This document shows positions 11,705 through 22,024 of a stretch of DNA of 64,000 nucleotides, one piece after another (positions within the stretch are counted from its first letter, which is position 1; each line of letters starts with the position of its first letter). The notes beneath the pieces are model-generated. The model was not told the DNA's origin. It saw nothing but the letters and a program-made list of their open reading frames with translations, and did no database searches. The stretch comes from Artemia franciscana. Taxonomy: Eukaryota > Arthropoda > Branchiopoda > Anostraca > Artemiidae. The DNA lies in NCBI RefSeq assembly GCF_032884065.1, contig NC_088880.1:22979696-23043695 (forward strand). The letters are read 5' to 3'. Position numbers and translations under genes: made by a program.

Positions 11705-12633
11705 AAATGCCTCAAATCAAAATTTGGAGAAAGAAATTTTGTTCAAGTTAGTTCAAAGATCATTTAACAAAAACTGTGGGGTCGATAAGACTCCTAGAGC
11801 CCAGGGGCAAGTATTGTAAGTTTTGCCCCGGTGGCAGATAACGTTCTTATGGAAAGGGTGGTCTTAAAAAATTTAGAGTAGGGTCATTTGTGGGAAACTA
11901 AAAGCTCTAGTTTCCTTTTTTAAGAGCGGTAATGGATAGAAGGGCAAACAGTCTCCTCTTCCCTTTTTCTCCCAAATTCTTGAGATTGAATTTTTGGGAT
12001 AACTATTTTGTCCAAAATAGACAAAAGATCACATTATAAAAATCCAGGGTTGACATAACCCCCGGGTTGTGTTTCCATACAAGGTTTATATGGATGGGGT
12101 GTCCAACAGCTTCAGACTTCAGAGGGGTTGTGACTAAAATTGAAAAGTTCTAGTTCTGTTTTAATAGCCAAAAGTGATTAAACCATAATAAGACACTCTT
12201 TCCCCTACCCCCTTTCCCCCCAAGGCATCAAATCAAAATTTTGATATAGCCATTTTTTTCAAAATAATCTAAAGGCAAAACAACTATACTTCCGCGGTTC
12301 AAGAAAACTTGAAACTCTGGCAATCAAATCGAACATAAATTAATTTTAAAAAATATTAACAAAGAAAAATAAAAAACATATTAAACTTATCATCAGCATA
12401 AAGAAGAATCTATAATTTTCAAAATAAAAACAATCAGTAATTACTATTGAAGAATAAATGAAACCCAAAACGAAAAGAAATTAAACAAAAAATTATAGCA
12501 AACAAACATTCAACATGTACCATATAAATTAATAAATAAATCTTAAAAGAAAAAAAAATCTAAAAACGATTAAAACTTAAATTAAAAATACAAATAAAGC
12601 TTAAAGCAACATTTTTGGACTCTAATGTTGTGT
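11705..12633 (-). repeat. Right arm of the long inverted repeat, inner part, unit A
   Basis: This is the reverse complement of about 6,700-7,612, including gttgacataacccccgggtt (reverse of 7,240-7,262) and ccaaggcatcaaatcaaaat. It is interrupted at 12,634 by a palindromic MITE remnant that replaced sequence still present in B (47,070-47,525). Confidence 0.75.
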
Positions 12634-12838
12634 TAGAACGCTCTTTACGCTAAAGTTTTTAATTGTTTTAAAAAGTAGAATTGTGGCAAAGAGTCAAACT
12701 TTAGCGTAAAGAGCGAGGGACTGCGGAGGGGACAACCCATTTCATATACGGAGTAATTTCTGTTCGTTTTAAGTTTTAATGTCGCTCCTTACTTTCAGTT
12801 AAAAAAACTAGTTTTTTTTTTATTTAATTTCCTGAAAA
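12634..12838. mobile_element. Palindromic MITE remnant (right half plus centre)
   Basis: The words cgctctttacgctaaagttt and, 40-50 bases on, actttagcgtaaagagcg are inverted copies. The element then runs through acggagtaatttctgttcg and gtcgctccttactttcag to a T-rich end tttatttaatt. The same right end terminates element X at 22,024. Its left half is missing. In B the locus lacks it. Confidence 0.65.
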
Positions 12839-13050
12839 GCTGATATGCCCTGAATGATTTTACCATGATTTCAGGTTCTGTTTTCACTTTCGTAGTTGTC
12901 GTTCCAATTTAATCAAACAGATTTTCTTAGCGAACTGTTTGCACGGAGTGACTTGACTCTAGTTGAACAAGGGCACTGTTTCAACAGAGTTGCCAACAGC
13001 TGTACAATTGTAACATTTTGGTATATTCCACTTCTAATGATACATTCTTC
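12839..13050 (-). repeat. Right arm of the long inverted repeat, middle part
   Basis: Reverse complement of about 6,040-6,260, with ctgatatgccctgaatgatt against aatcattcaaggcatagcag. It holds a second unoccupied version of the hAT target, gaacaagggcactgtttc, at 12,965-12,982. The repeat then breaks and resumes at about 15,960. Confidence 0.6.
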
Positions 13051-14800
13051 GACAATCAGAAATTCTCTGGTACATTTTACAAAATGTGGAACAATAAGGT
13101 TTGACTGGACGTCAGAACGAAGCGAGCGGAGAGAATAGTAGTTTTTTTTGTTTTCTCTTCTAAAGTTTTAAGTTTTCTTTTACACATTTATTTAAGTGCC
13201 CCTTGTGGCCATAATATAGCGTGAAGCAGCAAAGTCATCTGTCTGGTAAGTACAAAATAGGTGGAAGGTGTAGAAAAAAAGAAATTTCACTCAAATGAAA
13301 CATGACATTGATGTTTTACCACGATGTGATTATCTAATCAATGGAAGCCACTGAGCCTAGATAATTGAGCAAGTTATGCATACAACAAAACAAAATACAT
13401 GGACTTTTGCCAAGAGGCACTGGAACAAATTATCCCATACGAAGGAGCAATAGGCTTAGTCATACACAAATCCTCAAGGCTCAAATTGTGGGAGCCATGG
13501 GTCGCTTTAAAAAATTTGTTGGAATGATAATCTCAACTGTAAATATTTTTTTTCAATCAGTTTTGTACAATTCCCTTGAAACATGATATGGTGCCTCAAT
13601 ATTACAAAACTTGAGTGCAATTATGTGGTACCTCAATACTGTTAGTTTGTATATAACTGGATAGGTTACTAAAAATTGATTGGAAAACACGAAGCCTTGA
13701 TATAAACACATTTTTTTTAATTCAATTAGCCAAGTTCCTATGACTAGATTTTGTTTCTTGACAATTAAGAAATTTCCTTGCAACACTTATGAAGCCCCGC
13801 TTTTTTATTTATGTTAGAGGTTGTATCCTATCCTGTAAGTTCAATCAGTCATTGCATAACTTTTTGGTAGAGATTTTGTGGAAGGGGCCGTACCATATAC
13901 TTAACACATCAGTAGAAATAATACCTAGGCTAGGAACATCATGATTTTGCGGGGAAAGTCAGGGTCAAAACCAGGCGTCAGTTCTAGTTCATCTCATTTA
14001 TTCGTTTGCCCTTTCAAAGTCTCAAATATGATTTGTAGTCCAGTCGGGCTGAAGCAAGATTTGGCTAATTTATTTTTTCTCCCTTTGAATTTGTTGGGAG
14101 CAGTATGAAAACCTTGACCCTTTTATGTTCACTAAGCTGAAGAGTTACGTTATTTTTGTATTGGCTGTGATTCTATTTTAACCGCTCTTTGCTACCGGGG
14201 AGTCCACTGTTATAAAACAAAAATCAAAGGGTTGATTAAAAATGTTGAACCCTTCGACTCTGTACACCTACTTGGTCTATAAAATGCACTGAAAGAATTT
14301 TGATTACATGGTAATAAATGAACATTGTTACTCTAGATTTTTCGTTTTTTAGATAACACCAATCAAATTCTGTTTTGGGAGTTTTCCAGTCAACCACATT
14401 TTTTTGGATACCCTATGATTTTTGGATACCCTATGCCAAACTCTGGGTATATTTAGTGTTTGACATAGCCTATGCATAAAGCTGCATACCCTATGCCAGA
14501 CGCTGGATAGCTGCTGGTACCCAAACCCTGACCTACCTAACCACAGATGAATTATGAATACGTTGATTTCTAAGCTTCACTCAAATCATCAATATTTTAT
14601 TGGGTCCCAGTATCCAGCATTTGGTAGACGATAGATATACCCCATCATTGTTCTCAATTACTACAAACATTCTTTTAAAAATAGAATTGAAAGTGGGGGG
14701 GGGGGGAATATGGCACAGAAAGTCTTGCCTGAATAGACACAAAACATACAAGGACTATTTCTCTAATTGATTTTCAGACTCCTCAATTTATTTTTCAGAC
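13051..14800. other. A-specific 1.75 kb without a supportable gene
   Basis: The equivalents of 13,050 and 14,800 are nearly adjacent in B (47,735-47,752). The stretch has several copies of a short motif, taccctatgccaaac/ctgg (14,410, 14,450, 14,490 and again 14,935, 15,240, 15,275). It also carries a poly-G run at 14,696-14,707. No open frame resembles a known protein. Confidence 0.45.
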
Positions 14801-15344
14801 TCCTCAAGAAAAATAAAGATACCATCTTGTGCCTGCACAAATTGTCATGACTGATGCATATGTGTATTCAGGTCTATTTTACAATGTAACTAATTGCTTA
14901 CACACAAACTGAAACATAGCCTTCGATAAATCTGGATACCTCATGTCAAATACTGGATAGCTGTTGGTGCCCTAACACTGACCTACCTCACTGCCGATGA
15001 ATTATGATTGGCTGGTTTCTGAGCTTAACTCAAATCATCAATAAGATATGGCTATTCAGGTCCAATTTAAAAATGTAACTAATTTCTTACACAAAAACCG
15101 AAACAATGGAGTTAATATAACCTAAGTAACACTGGTCATGTTTTAAGGTGGTTTTTCAATTGAAAATAGTAAGAGAATTTGTCTTCGGATGAGTTTTTGT
15201 GAGGGGGTGGGTCTCTAACTCCCGATTTGAGGAAAGCCTATGTCAAATGCTGGGTATATCTATCGTCTATGCCAAATGCTGGATAACAGGACCCAATAAA
15301 ATGTTGATGATTTGATTGAAGTTCACACCGTTTTCCGTTTTTTT

Positions 15345-15541
15345 TCTGAATTCATGATGAAAATGCTGATCCTACCTCATTTATCTGCTTGTGCTGAGAG
15401 GACTTTTTTCTGCTGTCAATCTCAACAGCATCAAGTTGAGAAACGAACTCGGCTTTACTACCCTGAATGCTCTTCTGGGCGCTAAGAGAGTTGTTACCAA
15501 GGACTGGAAGTCCAATGAGCATGGTGACGCACCCTAACTGG
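15345..15541 (+). pseudogene. hAT transposase C-terminal dimerisation remnant, frameshifted
   Basis: Translation gives LILPHLSACAERTF, then after a one-base frame change AVNLNSIKLRNELGFTTLNALL and a further short tail to a stop. This matches the family signature of the hAT C-terminal domain: S-N-A-x-x-E-R-x-F-S, then I-K-x-x-x-R-N-x-L, then T-L-N-A-L-L. An upstream BED zinc finger and the DDE-like RNase H core are absent. It lies in the 2.9-kb block that interrupts the right arm of the inverted repeat, so that block may be the remains of a hAT insertion. The B copy is at 48,290-48,481. It is a different family member from the element at 38,267 (different terminal residues). Confidence 0.65.
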
Positions 15542-15959
15542 AGAAGTACTGGAAGAGAATATAAGAAATTTCCCGCTGCAAGTAACGTTACAGTTTCTGA
15601 CTCAGATGATGACCTTTAGTGCCATATAGGCTATCGATTGCACTTTATCGATTGCCCTTTGGTCTCTCCGCGTTTTGCTTGCAGTTCTTGTTTCTCGTTT
15701 TTTAGTATGTTTTTTTTATCTGGAATAAGTCAAAATTTCACAAATGTACTTAATTGGTTGTGTTTTGTATGTTATACTTAAATTTGAGCTAATATTTGGA
15801 AATGTCAGTTCAGTTATGAAGATAAAAAACCTAGATTGTTGATTCTTTGTTATTGAATAGAAATTCTGCTATTTGCAGGAGTGACGTCAAAATGGTCTCC
15901 ACAGAAGAGAGGAGATCTCCCAAATATATTTGAAAGAAGATATCTGATACTTTGTGTAT

Positions 15960-16238
15960 TTACTTTGGTATTTGTTAAAGGAATCTCTATACCTTTTTAG
16001 GCCACAGTGGTTCAATTGATCTATTTCGTTACATTTTACCTATACCCATTGTTATCAGGTTTTCGGCAGCAAAACACACTGAGTAAAAGTTTACTAAACT
16101 TAGTAAAAATGGAGTCAAGTTAGTACATCCTGGTCGAACTTAATATATTTTTGAAAATTAGGAAGTTTAAAATAAATTTACAAGAAATATGAGGAATAAT
16201 GTTCAGCGATTTTTGGGCCTAGTTTCATGCTGTTGAAC
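15960..16238 (-). repeat. Right arm of the long inverted repeat, outer end, unit A
   Basis: Reverse complement of 5,694-5,965: caggttttcggcagcaaaac, actaaacttagtaaaaat and cctagtttcatgctgttgaac all mirror the left arm. Homology stops at 16,238, which defines the outer boundary. Confidence 0.75.
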
Positions 16239-16377
16239 CCTGGATATAAACGCTGATTGCGTTTATTACCAGGAATAGGCAGCTCCAAAAGGTGCTTGAC
16301 CCTTAAACAATTACGTGAAGGGTTACAAAAAACTAGCTTGAGACTTTTTATACAGTATTTTTTTTTCAAGAAACGGA

Positions 16378-16659
16378 ATGAATGCTCAATTGATCTCGTC
16401 CGTCTTAGTTATTAGAAGATGTTTTCTGGGGACGAAATATGTTGTCAAACCTATGTTCCCCCAGCATCCATCTTTCAGAGGAATACTTCGATGCAAAAGC
16501 TTGAGTAAAGCACCTAACCAAGTCACGTCCAAGAAGCGGTATTTGAAATTTTGGAGGAGATCTTTGACATTCCTTAAGTTCCTTTTCGAAAACTTTGACA
16601 TAGATACTCAGCAAATGGAGAATAAAGTATTAAAAAGGAAGAACTCGAAAGCTTCCTAG
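16378..16659 (+). CDS. Uncharacterised 93-codon open frame, repeated in unit B
   Basis: The frame encodes a basic, Ser/Lys-rich 93-residue product ending MENKVLKRKNSKAS. The equivalent frame in B (49,323-49,604) has the same length and stop. However, comparing the two shows about five amino-acid-changing and three silent substitutions, which is not the pattern of a protein under selection. No domain, signal peptide or membrane segment is visible, and no family is recognised. It could equally be a chance frame in conserved non-coding DNA, or a fossil exon. An overlapping minus-strand frame exists in A but has a stop in B and was discarded. Confidence 0.2.
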   Translation: MNAQLISSVLVIRRCFLGTKYVVKPMFPQHPSFRGILRCKSLSKAPNQVTSKKRYLKFWRRSLTFLKFLFENFDIDTQQMENKVLKRKNSKAS

Positions 16660-16975
16660 ATACAGGCTCGCAAGTTCAATATTGAGATCGATAAACGGAC
16701 AATTTTATAATGGGGACTAAGGATAGCTTCTATAAATCAGAGACAAGCAGGCTTCGCTCATTGCTGCTCAAAAAAATATCAGCTGTTTGTACTGCATGTC
16801 AGGTGATGACATACCTAGGTGAATGCATAAACTAGAAGCTAGCTCATAGATTTACAGAAACAAAAATGTTTCTGCTACACTGGACAACTGTATTTTGAAT
16901 ATAACAAAAATATATATTTGGTTCACCATGACAATACAGTCAAGAATTTTTTTTTATGAAAATGAAATGAAAATT

Positions 16976-17008
<33 letters not shown>

Positions 17009-18239
17009 GAGGTTCCATTACAGGTAAATCTGTGTTTTCAAGGAGAAAATTCTTTATTCAATTTTTTTACTTAAAAACAACTTAAAATATAGTCTTAGTT
17101 AGTTTCACTAACCTTGTGCTGGTAAAAATAAAGACATTTGGGTCCTTTCTTCCCCAGAGGCATAAGTAATAGATTATTCCAATATGCTGTACAAAACGGC
17201 TACCTCGAAATTTGTACTGGATGTGAGGAAACAAAGGACGTGTGGGGTGCGTACCCTTCAATCACTTTTGTCCCTGAAAAGGGGCACAAGTATTTTTAAC
17301 TTCAAATCGAATGAGCTCTCTCCGAAGTTTCTATGACGACTCCTTCCATAAGTAGTGCCTTGGTAAGAATAAAATTGCATAGAGCCCACTTCATTCTTTA
17401 CTTAGGCAGCATTATTGTTCTATGATATAATTTAGACTCTTGCTGTGCTTAATGTCAACAACCCTATGAGTAGTAACACCATTCTAGATCCCATGACGGC
17501 CATAGGGGTATGCTATTGGAGCTAATAGCCCCCAAAGACGTTATTACGTTCATCTGGGTCTTACACCATACTATAGTATATTTGTTGGTTATATAACGGT
17601 ATGGTACATCTCATTGCTATAGTATACTACATCTGTATGTCACATAATATTATAGTAAACGTGTTTTTTGCTTTATAGGATATTTTTCAAATATGTTCGA
17701 TGAATCCAATTAAATAAGCTACTATAGTGCTATGATGACCCGATGAATCCAATAACATAAGCTACTATAGTGCTATAGAAAAATGCGATTTTTGATAAAA
17801 AATGATACTATTTTAAAAACTATTTTGTTTTGAATTACAAATGGCACTAGATCTAGCATTTTTTTTTAAGTGAGTCATTGAACAACTCTCTACGATGCTC
17901 CAGTGAAAAGCTATCTCTGGAAAAGAAAAAAAAAATAAGAAATATGCCGTATATGAAGAATATCGTGGTTACAGTCACTTTTCTTGATTAACAAACTAAG
18001 AAATTTCCCTTGTTGTTCAACCCAAAGGACGGTAATTTTCCTGTATAGGGGTTTTGGACAAGACGGTTCTAATAGTGTGCTTCGTTTTTTATCTGATTCT
18101 AGTTTTAGGAGTTAAGGACTGTTTCATTTTTTTACTATGGGGTGTGATAAAAAAGCAGCTTTTCGTGAAAAATTGAATGCACTTTAATGCTGTAAAGAAA
18201 AAAGAAAAAAACTTTACGTGTGCTGACTAATGGTCGGCG
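16660..18239. other. Non-coding; poly-T run and one monomer-like fragment
   Basis: A T homopolymer of about 28 bases occupies 16,977-17,004 (shorter in B). 17,200-17,360 carries words of the ~250-bp monomer family (caatcacttttg, ggggcacaag, gaatgagct, ccttccataag). 17,560-17,790 is rich in actatag/ctatagt words. About 400 bp (17,585-18,000) is missing in B, where a Helitron derivative sits. Confidence 0.45.
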
Positions 18240-18443
18240 TTGCAAAGGTACCAATCTCCTGATTCCCTTCTCCGTCCGAGAGTGCAGTATGTGGCTGGGG
18301 GTAAATCATCCGATGCTTCCCTCGTTGTTCTCCCAGATTTCTCCATGTACCCATTTAGAGCTAGATGCTATAAAGACGATATTATAAAAAAGCAAGTATA
18401 TATAAGCATTAATTTTCCTACGAATCGTCACAGAGCTCTCTAA
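18240..18443 (+). other. Short open segment shared with B, doubtful coding
   Basis: The frame reads RYQSPDSLL...SSDASLVVLPDF and is repeated in B (51,910-52,182) with two substitutions. A one-base change in an A run (18,390 against 52,061) throws the downstream part into another frame, so only about 50 codons are shared. No family recognised. Confidence 0.15.
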
Positions 18444-19219
18444 GATATTCAGGTGCATCGAGGGATAAAAAAGACACGTCAATGATAACCATAATTTTTG
18501 CTAAACCATGATTTTGTTCAATTTTTAAGATGGAGGGCTTGAAACCGTTTGTCACCGTTCTCACGAGTTTCAAGCTCTTTTTAGGAATTTCCATAAATTT
18601 GTTTTCGTCATTATTTTACTTTAAAAGTTAACACGGATAATAGCTACCATTCATGAACTAGTGTCAAATGGCAATTCTTCTACATTTAATAATTTATTTT
18701 AAAATATTTTTTCATTTTTTGGTTACTTTTGACTGTGGTTCGCTCTTTACTTGGTTGCAGGTCTTGCTGTCATCATGAAAAGGCTAATGTATACACCACA
18801 ATTATCACAATCATCCTCGTGACTTGAGTCAGTCGTCTCAAAGACAACATATGTTTTAATCAGAAGCATGAACAATACGTTGTAGGGTGACTACAGAAAA
18901 ATTTCTAAAGGGTAGGGGAAGAGCTACATAAATTCAACGAAGGGACAAGGGCTAATATTTGACAAAAGACTTCTTTGTCTGGAAAGCATCATAATTTTGT
19001 CAATGCTTCAAGAATTTTTTTTAATTTGCAGTCTTCTAGGGAGGAGACGGGTGGCTGAATAAAGCCATAAATAAAATCATGCATCGACGAAAGTAAATAA
19101 GATTGTTTTCAGTAAAATGAGTAAATTTTATTTGTAAACGTAGCGTCAATCAGAAAAGAAAAGAAAAAATGCAGTAGCCTTGATGTTATATTTTTTGCTG
19201 TAGTATCACTGACAATTAT

Positions 19220-19363
19220 CTATGTTCCAACAGTTGCTCCTGCAGAAGAAGCAAAGCTAGTGTCTATATCCAGTTCATCATCTTCAACTTCACGTGAGTC
19301 AGACTCGTCGTCATCATGGGCTTCGTCTTCAAGATCAAACTCAGATTCATCATAGTCATTCGG
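19220..19363 (-). CDS. Putative terminal exon of a host gene (acidic C-terminus), unit A
   Basis: On the minus strand, a strong acceptor (pyrimidine-rich tcctttcttttcttgtag) precedes 48 codons in phase 0. They begin PNDYDESEFDLEDEAHDDD and end SSAGATVGT followed by TAG. The product is strongly acidic (Asp/Glu runs), like the tails of many nuclear or cytosolic regulators, but I do not recognise the protein. The paralogous exon at 52,883-53,026 is identical in length, phase and splice site, with one silent and one Val/Asp change. It would follow the putative exons at 24,118-24,177 and 30,095-30,221, all phase 0. The intron between would hold the 160-bp satellite and element X. This rests on splice-signal reading and paralogue comparison only. 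Confidence 0.5.
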   Translation of the reverse strand, partial: PNDYDESEFDLEDEAHDDDESDSREVEDDELDIDTSFASSAGATVGT

Positions 19364-19679
19364 CTACAAGAAAAGAAAGGATGACAAAGGTTTTACACTT
19401 GTAATATACTAAAAATTTCTTATAAAAAAAGGACAGAAATATAGGCGAAATAAAGTAAAACAATGCTTTATTCCAGAAGTCTGTATTGATTAAGGTTACG
19501 TTAAAAAGTCGACATGATTTTCGTCCAAAGGTTCTTAGATAAAGCAAGGCATAAATATCAAATTAAACGAAAAGGACAAAAGGTAGGAAATGAAAAGTTA
19601 GAAAATTATACTAAATTCTGTAAAACCATCGATAAATTTGCGTGCTTATGCTACGAATGAAGAAAATACAAATTTAAGA
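19364..19679. other. Intron-like spacer
   Basis: AT-rich; conserved with 53,027-53,337 in B. Unit B then holds an extra 1.5 kb including a LINE fragment before the satellite. A joins directly to the satellite at 19,680. Confidence 0.4.
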
Positions 19680-20340
19680 CTTGAAGACTGGGAGGCATCT
19701 TAGCCCCGTAACGACCATGAATCCCTTTACTCATTTTAGGTTTATACTTTGCCACATTTAGCACCTGCTCAAGTACAACATCATCTCCGTCAAATTTGTT
19801 CCGAATTTACACTTGAAGAGTGGGAAGCACCTTAATCCCGTAACGATCATGCATCTTTTCCTTTAAAAATTCAAGTATTTAGTCCCCTTGACTTTAGGTT
19901 GAAACTTTGCTACAGCTAGCAACTGGTCAAGTACAACATTATGTTATCTCAGTTAAGTGTGTTCCAAATATACACTTGAAGTGTGGGAAGCATCTTAACC
20001 CCGTGACGCCCATAAATAATTTCCTTCAAAAATTCAAGTATTTAGTCCCACTGATTTTAGTTTAAAACTTTGCCATAGGTAGCAACTATTCAAGTGAATC
20101 GTCATCTCAGTTCATTAAGTGTGTTCAAAATATACAATTGAAGTGTGGGAGGCATCTTAACCCCGTGATGCCCATAAATAATTTCCTCCAAAAGTTCAAG
20201 TATTTAGTCCCACTGATTTTAGTTTAAAACTTTGCCATAGCTAGCAACTATTCAAGTACATCGTCATCTCAGTTAATTGAGTTCCCAGCTTACACTTGCA
20301 GAGTGGGAGGCATATTAATCCCGTAACGCCCATGCATCAT
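19680..20340. repeat. ~160-bp satellite array, units 1-5 (unit A)
   Basis: Each unit reads, in order: cttgaagagtgggaggcat; a taaccccgtaacgcccat-like word; ttccttcaaaaattcaagta; tttagtcccactgatttta; a gctagcaactgttcaagta word; and caacgtcatctcagttaag. Five units precede element X. Start points of the gaag-gtggga word are about 19,683, 19,813, 19,975, 20,138 and 20,295. Confidence 0.85.
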
Positions 20341-22024
20341 TCAAACAGTTCGTGGTAACGAACTGTAGTAAGGAGCGACCCGGCTCAATAGTAGCCAAAA
20401 CTCTAAAAAACGGAATTTTGATACCAATAGCTACATCAAAAGAATCGCATTTTAATGCTGATTTTAAATATATAAGTTTCATCAAGTTTAGTCTTACCCA
20501 TCAAAAGTTACGAGCCTGAGAAAATTTGCGTTATTTTAGAAAATAGGGGGAAACACCCCCTAAAAGTCAAAGAATCTTAACGAAAATCACACCATCAGAT
20601 TCAACGTATCAGAGAACCCTAATGTAAAAGTTTCAAGCTCCTATCTACAAAAATGTGGAATTTTGCATTTTTTGCCAGAAGGCAGATCACAGATGCGTGT
20701 TTATTTGTTTTTTTGTTTTTGTTTTTTGTTTTCCCCAGGGGGGATCGTATCGACCCAGTTGTCCTAGAATGTTGCAAGAGGGCTCATTCTAACGGAAGTG
20801 AAATGTTCTAGTGCCCTTTCTAAGTGACCAAAAAGTTGGAGGGCACCTAGGCCCCCTCCCACGCTAATTATTTTCCCAAAGTCAACGGATCAAAATTCTG
20901 AGATAGCCATTTTATTCAGCGTAGTCGAAAAACCTTATAACTATGTCTTTGGGGACGACTTACTCCCCCACAGTCCCCGTGGGAGGGGCAACAAGTTACA
21001 AACTTTGACCAGTGCTTACATATAGTAATGGTTATTGGGAAGTGTACAGGCGTTTTCAGGAGGATTTTTTTGGTTGGGAGGAGGGGTTGAGAAGAGGGGG
21101 ACATGCTGGGGGTACTTTCCATTGAGAATTTGTCATGGGAGAAGAAAATTTCCATGAAGGGAGAGCAGGATTTACTAGCATTATTTAAAAAAAAACAATT
21201 AAAAAGTAAATATGAAAAAGTTTTTTCAGCTTGTAGTAAGGAACAGCATTAAAAATTAAAACAGAAACAGATATTATTTCCCATACGCTAAAGTATTTTT
21301 AGTAATTTCAACTATTTATTCTACGGCTTTTTTGATTCAAGGGTCATTCTTAATGAATTGGGACAAAATTTAAGCTTTAGTGTAAAGAGCGAGGTAATGA
21401 CGAGGGGGCGAACCCCCTCATATATGTAATAAAAGCATGAGAATATAAAAGTTCTTTACGTAAGCTAATTTATAAGTTACGTAAATCTTTTACTAATAAA
21501 AAGATTCGTAAAACATTAAAAGTTCTAGTTGCCTTTTTAATTAACCAAAAATTCGGAGGGCAATTAGGCTTCCTCCCCCGCTCTTTTTTTCTCAAAATTA
21601 TTCGATCAAAATTATGAGAAAGCCATTTAGCCAAAAAAAAATAAAAAATGCAAATTTCGTTTTGATTATTCCTCTGCGGAGAGCCAAAATCAAAACATGC
21701 ATTGATTCAAAAACGTTCAGAAATTAAATAAAAAAACAAGTTTTTTTAACTGAAAGTAAGGAGCGACATTAAAACTTAAAACGAACAGAAATTACTTTGT
21801 ATATGAAATAGGCTGCTTCCTCATCAACGCCCCGCTCTTTACGCTAAAGTTGTTTACTGTTTTAAAAAGAAGAATTGAGAGAAAGAGTCAAACTTTACCG
21901 TAAAGAGCGGGGCGTTGATGAGGAAGCAGCCTCTATCATATACGAAGTAATTTCTGTTCGTTTTAAGTTTTAATGTCGCTCCTTACTTTCAGTTAAAAAA
22001 AACTTGTTTTTTTTTTTATTTAAT
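20341..22024 (+). mobile_element. Element X, copy A2, inserted in the satellite
   Basis: It begins tcaaacagttcgtggtaacg right after a satellite gcatcat and ends tttttttatttaatt just before ccttcagaaattcaag, where the satellite unit resumes in register. The inserted length is therefore about 1.68 kb. A short subterminal word gtaaggagcgac occurs near both ends in opposite orientation. No protein is encoded. The same insertion is in B (55,351-57,065), so it predates the duplication. The target duplication, if any, is only 2-3 bases and ambiguous. Confidence 0.7.
21717..22024. repeat. Palindromic MITE-like hairpin, ~140-bp arms
   Basis: The left half (ttcagaaattaaata, caag-ttttt, aactgaaagtaaggagcgac, aaaacgaacagaaattact, caacgccccgctctttacg) is mirrored by the right half, separated by about 45 bases near 21,870. 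In single-stranded form it would fold into one long hairpin. Halves or variants occur at 11,455-11,640, 12,634-12,838, 46,100-46,310 and 56,760-57,065. Confidence 0.75.

Noticed and set aside
16386-16601. 71-codon minus-strand frame
   Set aside because: The paralogous sequence in unit B has a Trp-to-stop change, so the frame is not maintained.
19220-19363. Acidic exon as a chance product of a GAT/GAC microsatellite
   Set aside because: Kept as a candidate exon: codons are mixed, the acceptor is strong, and unit B preserves the frame and stop. The doubt is recorded in its confidence.
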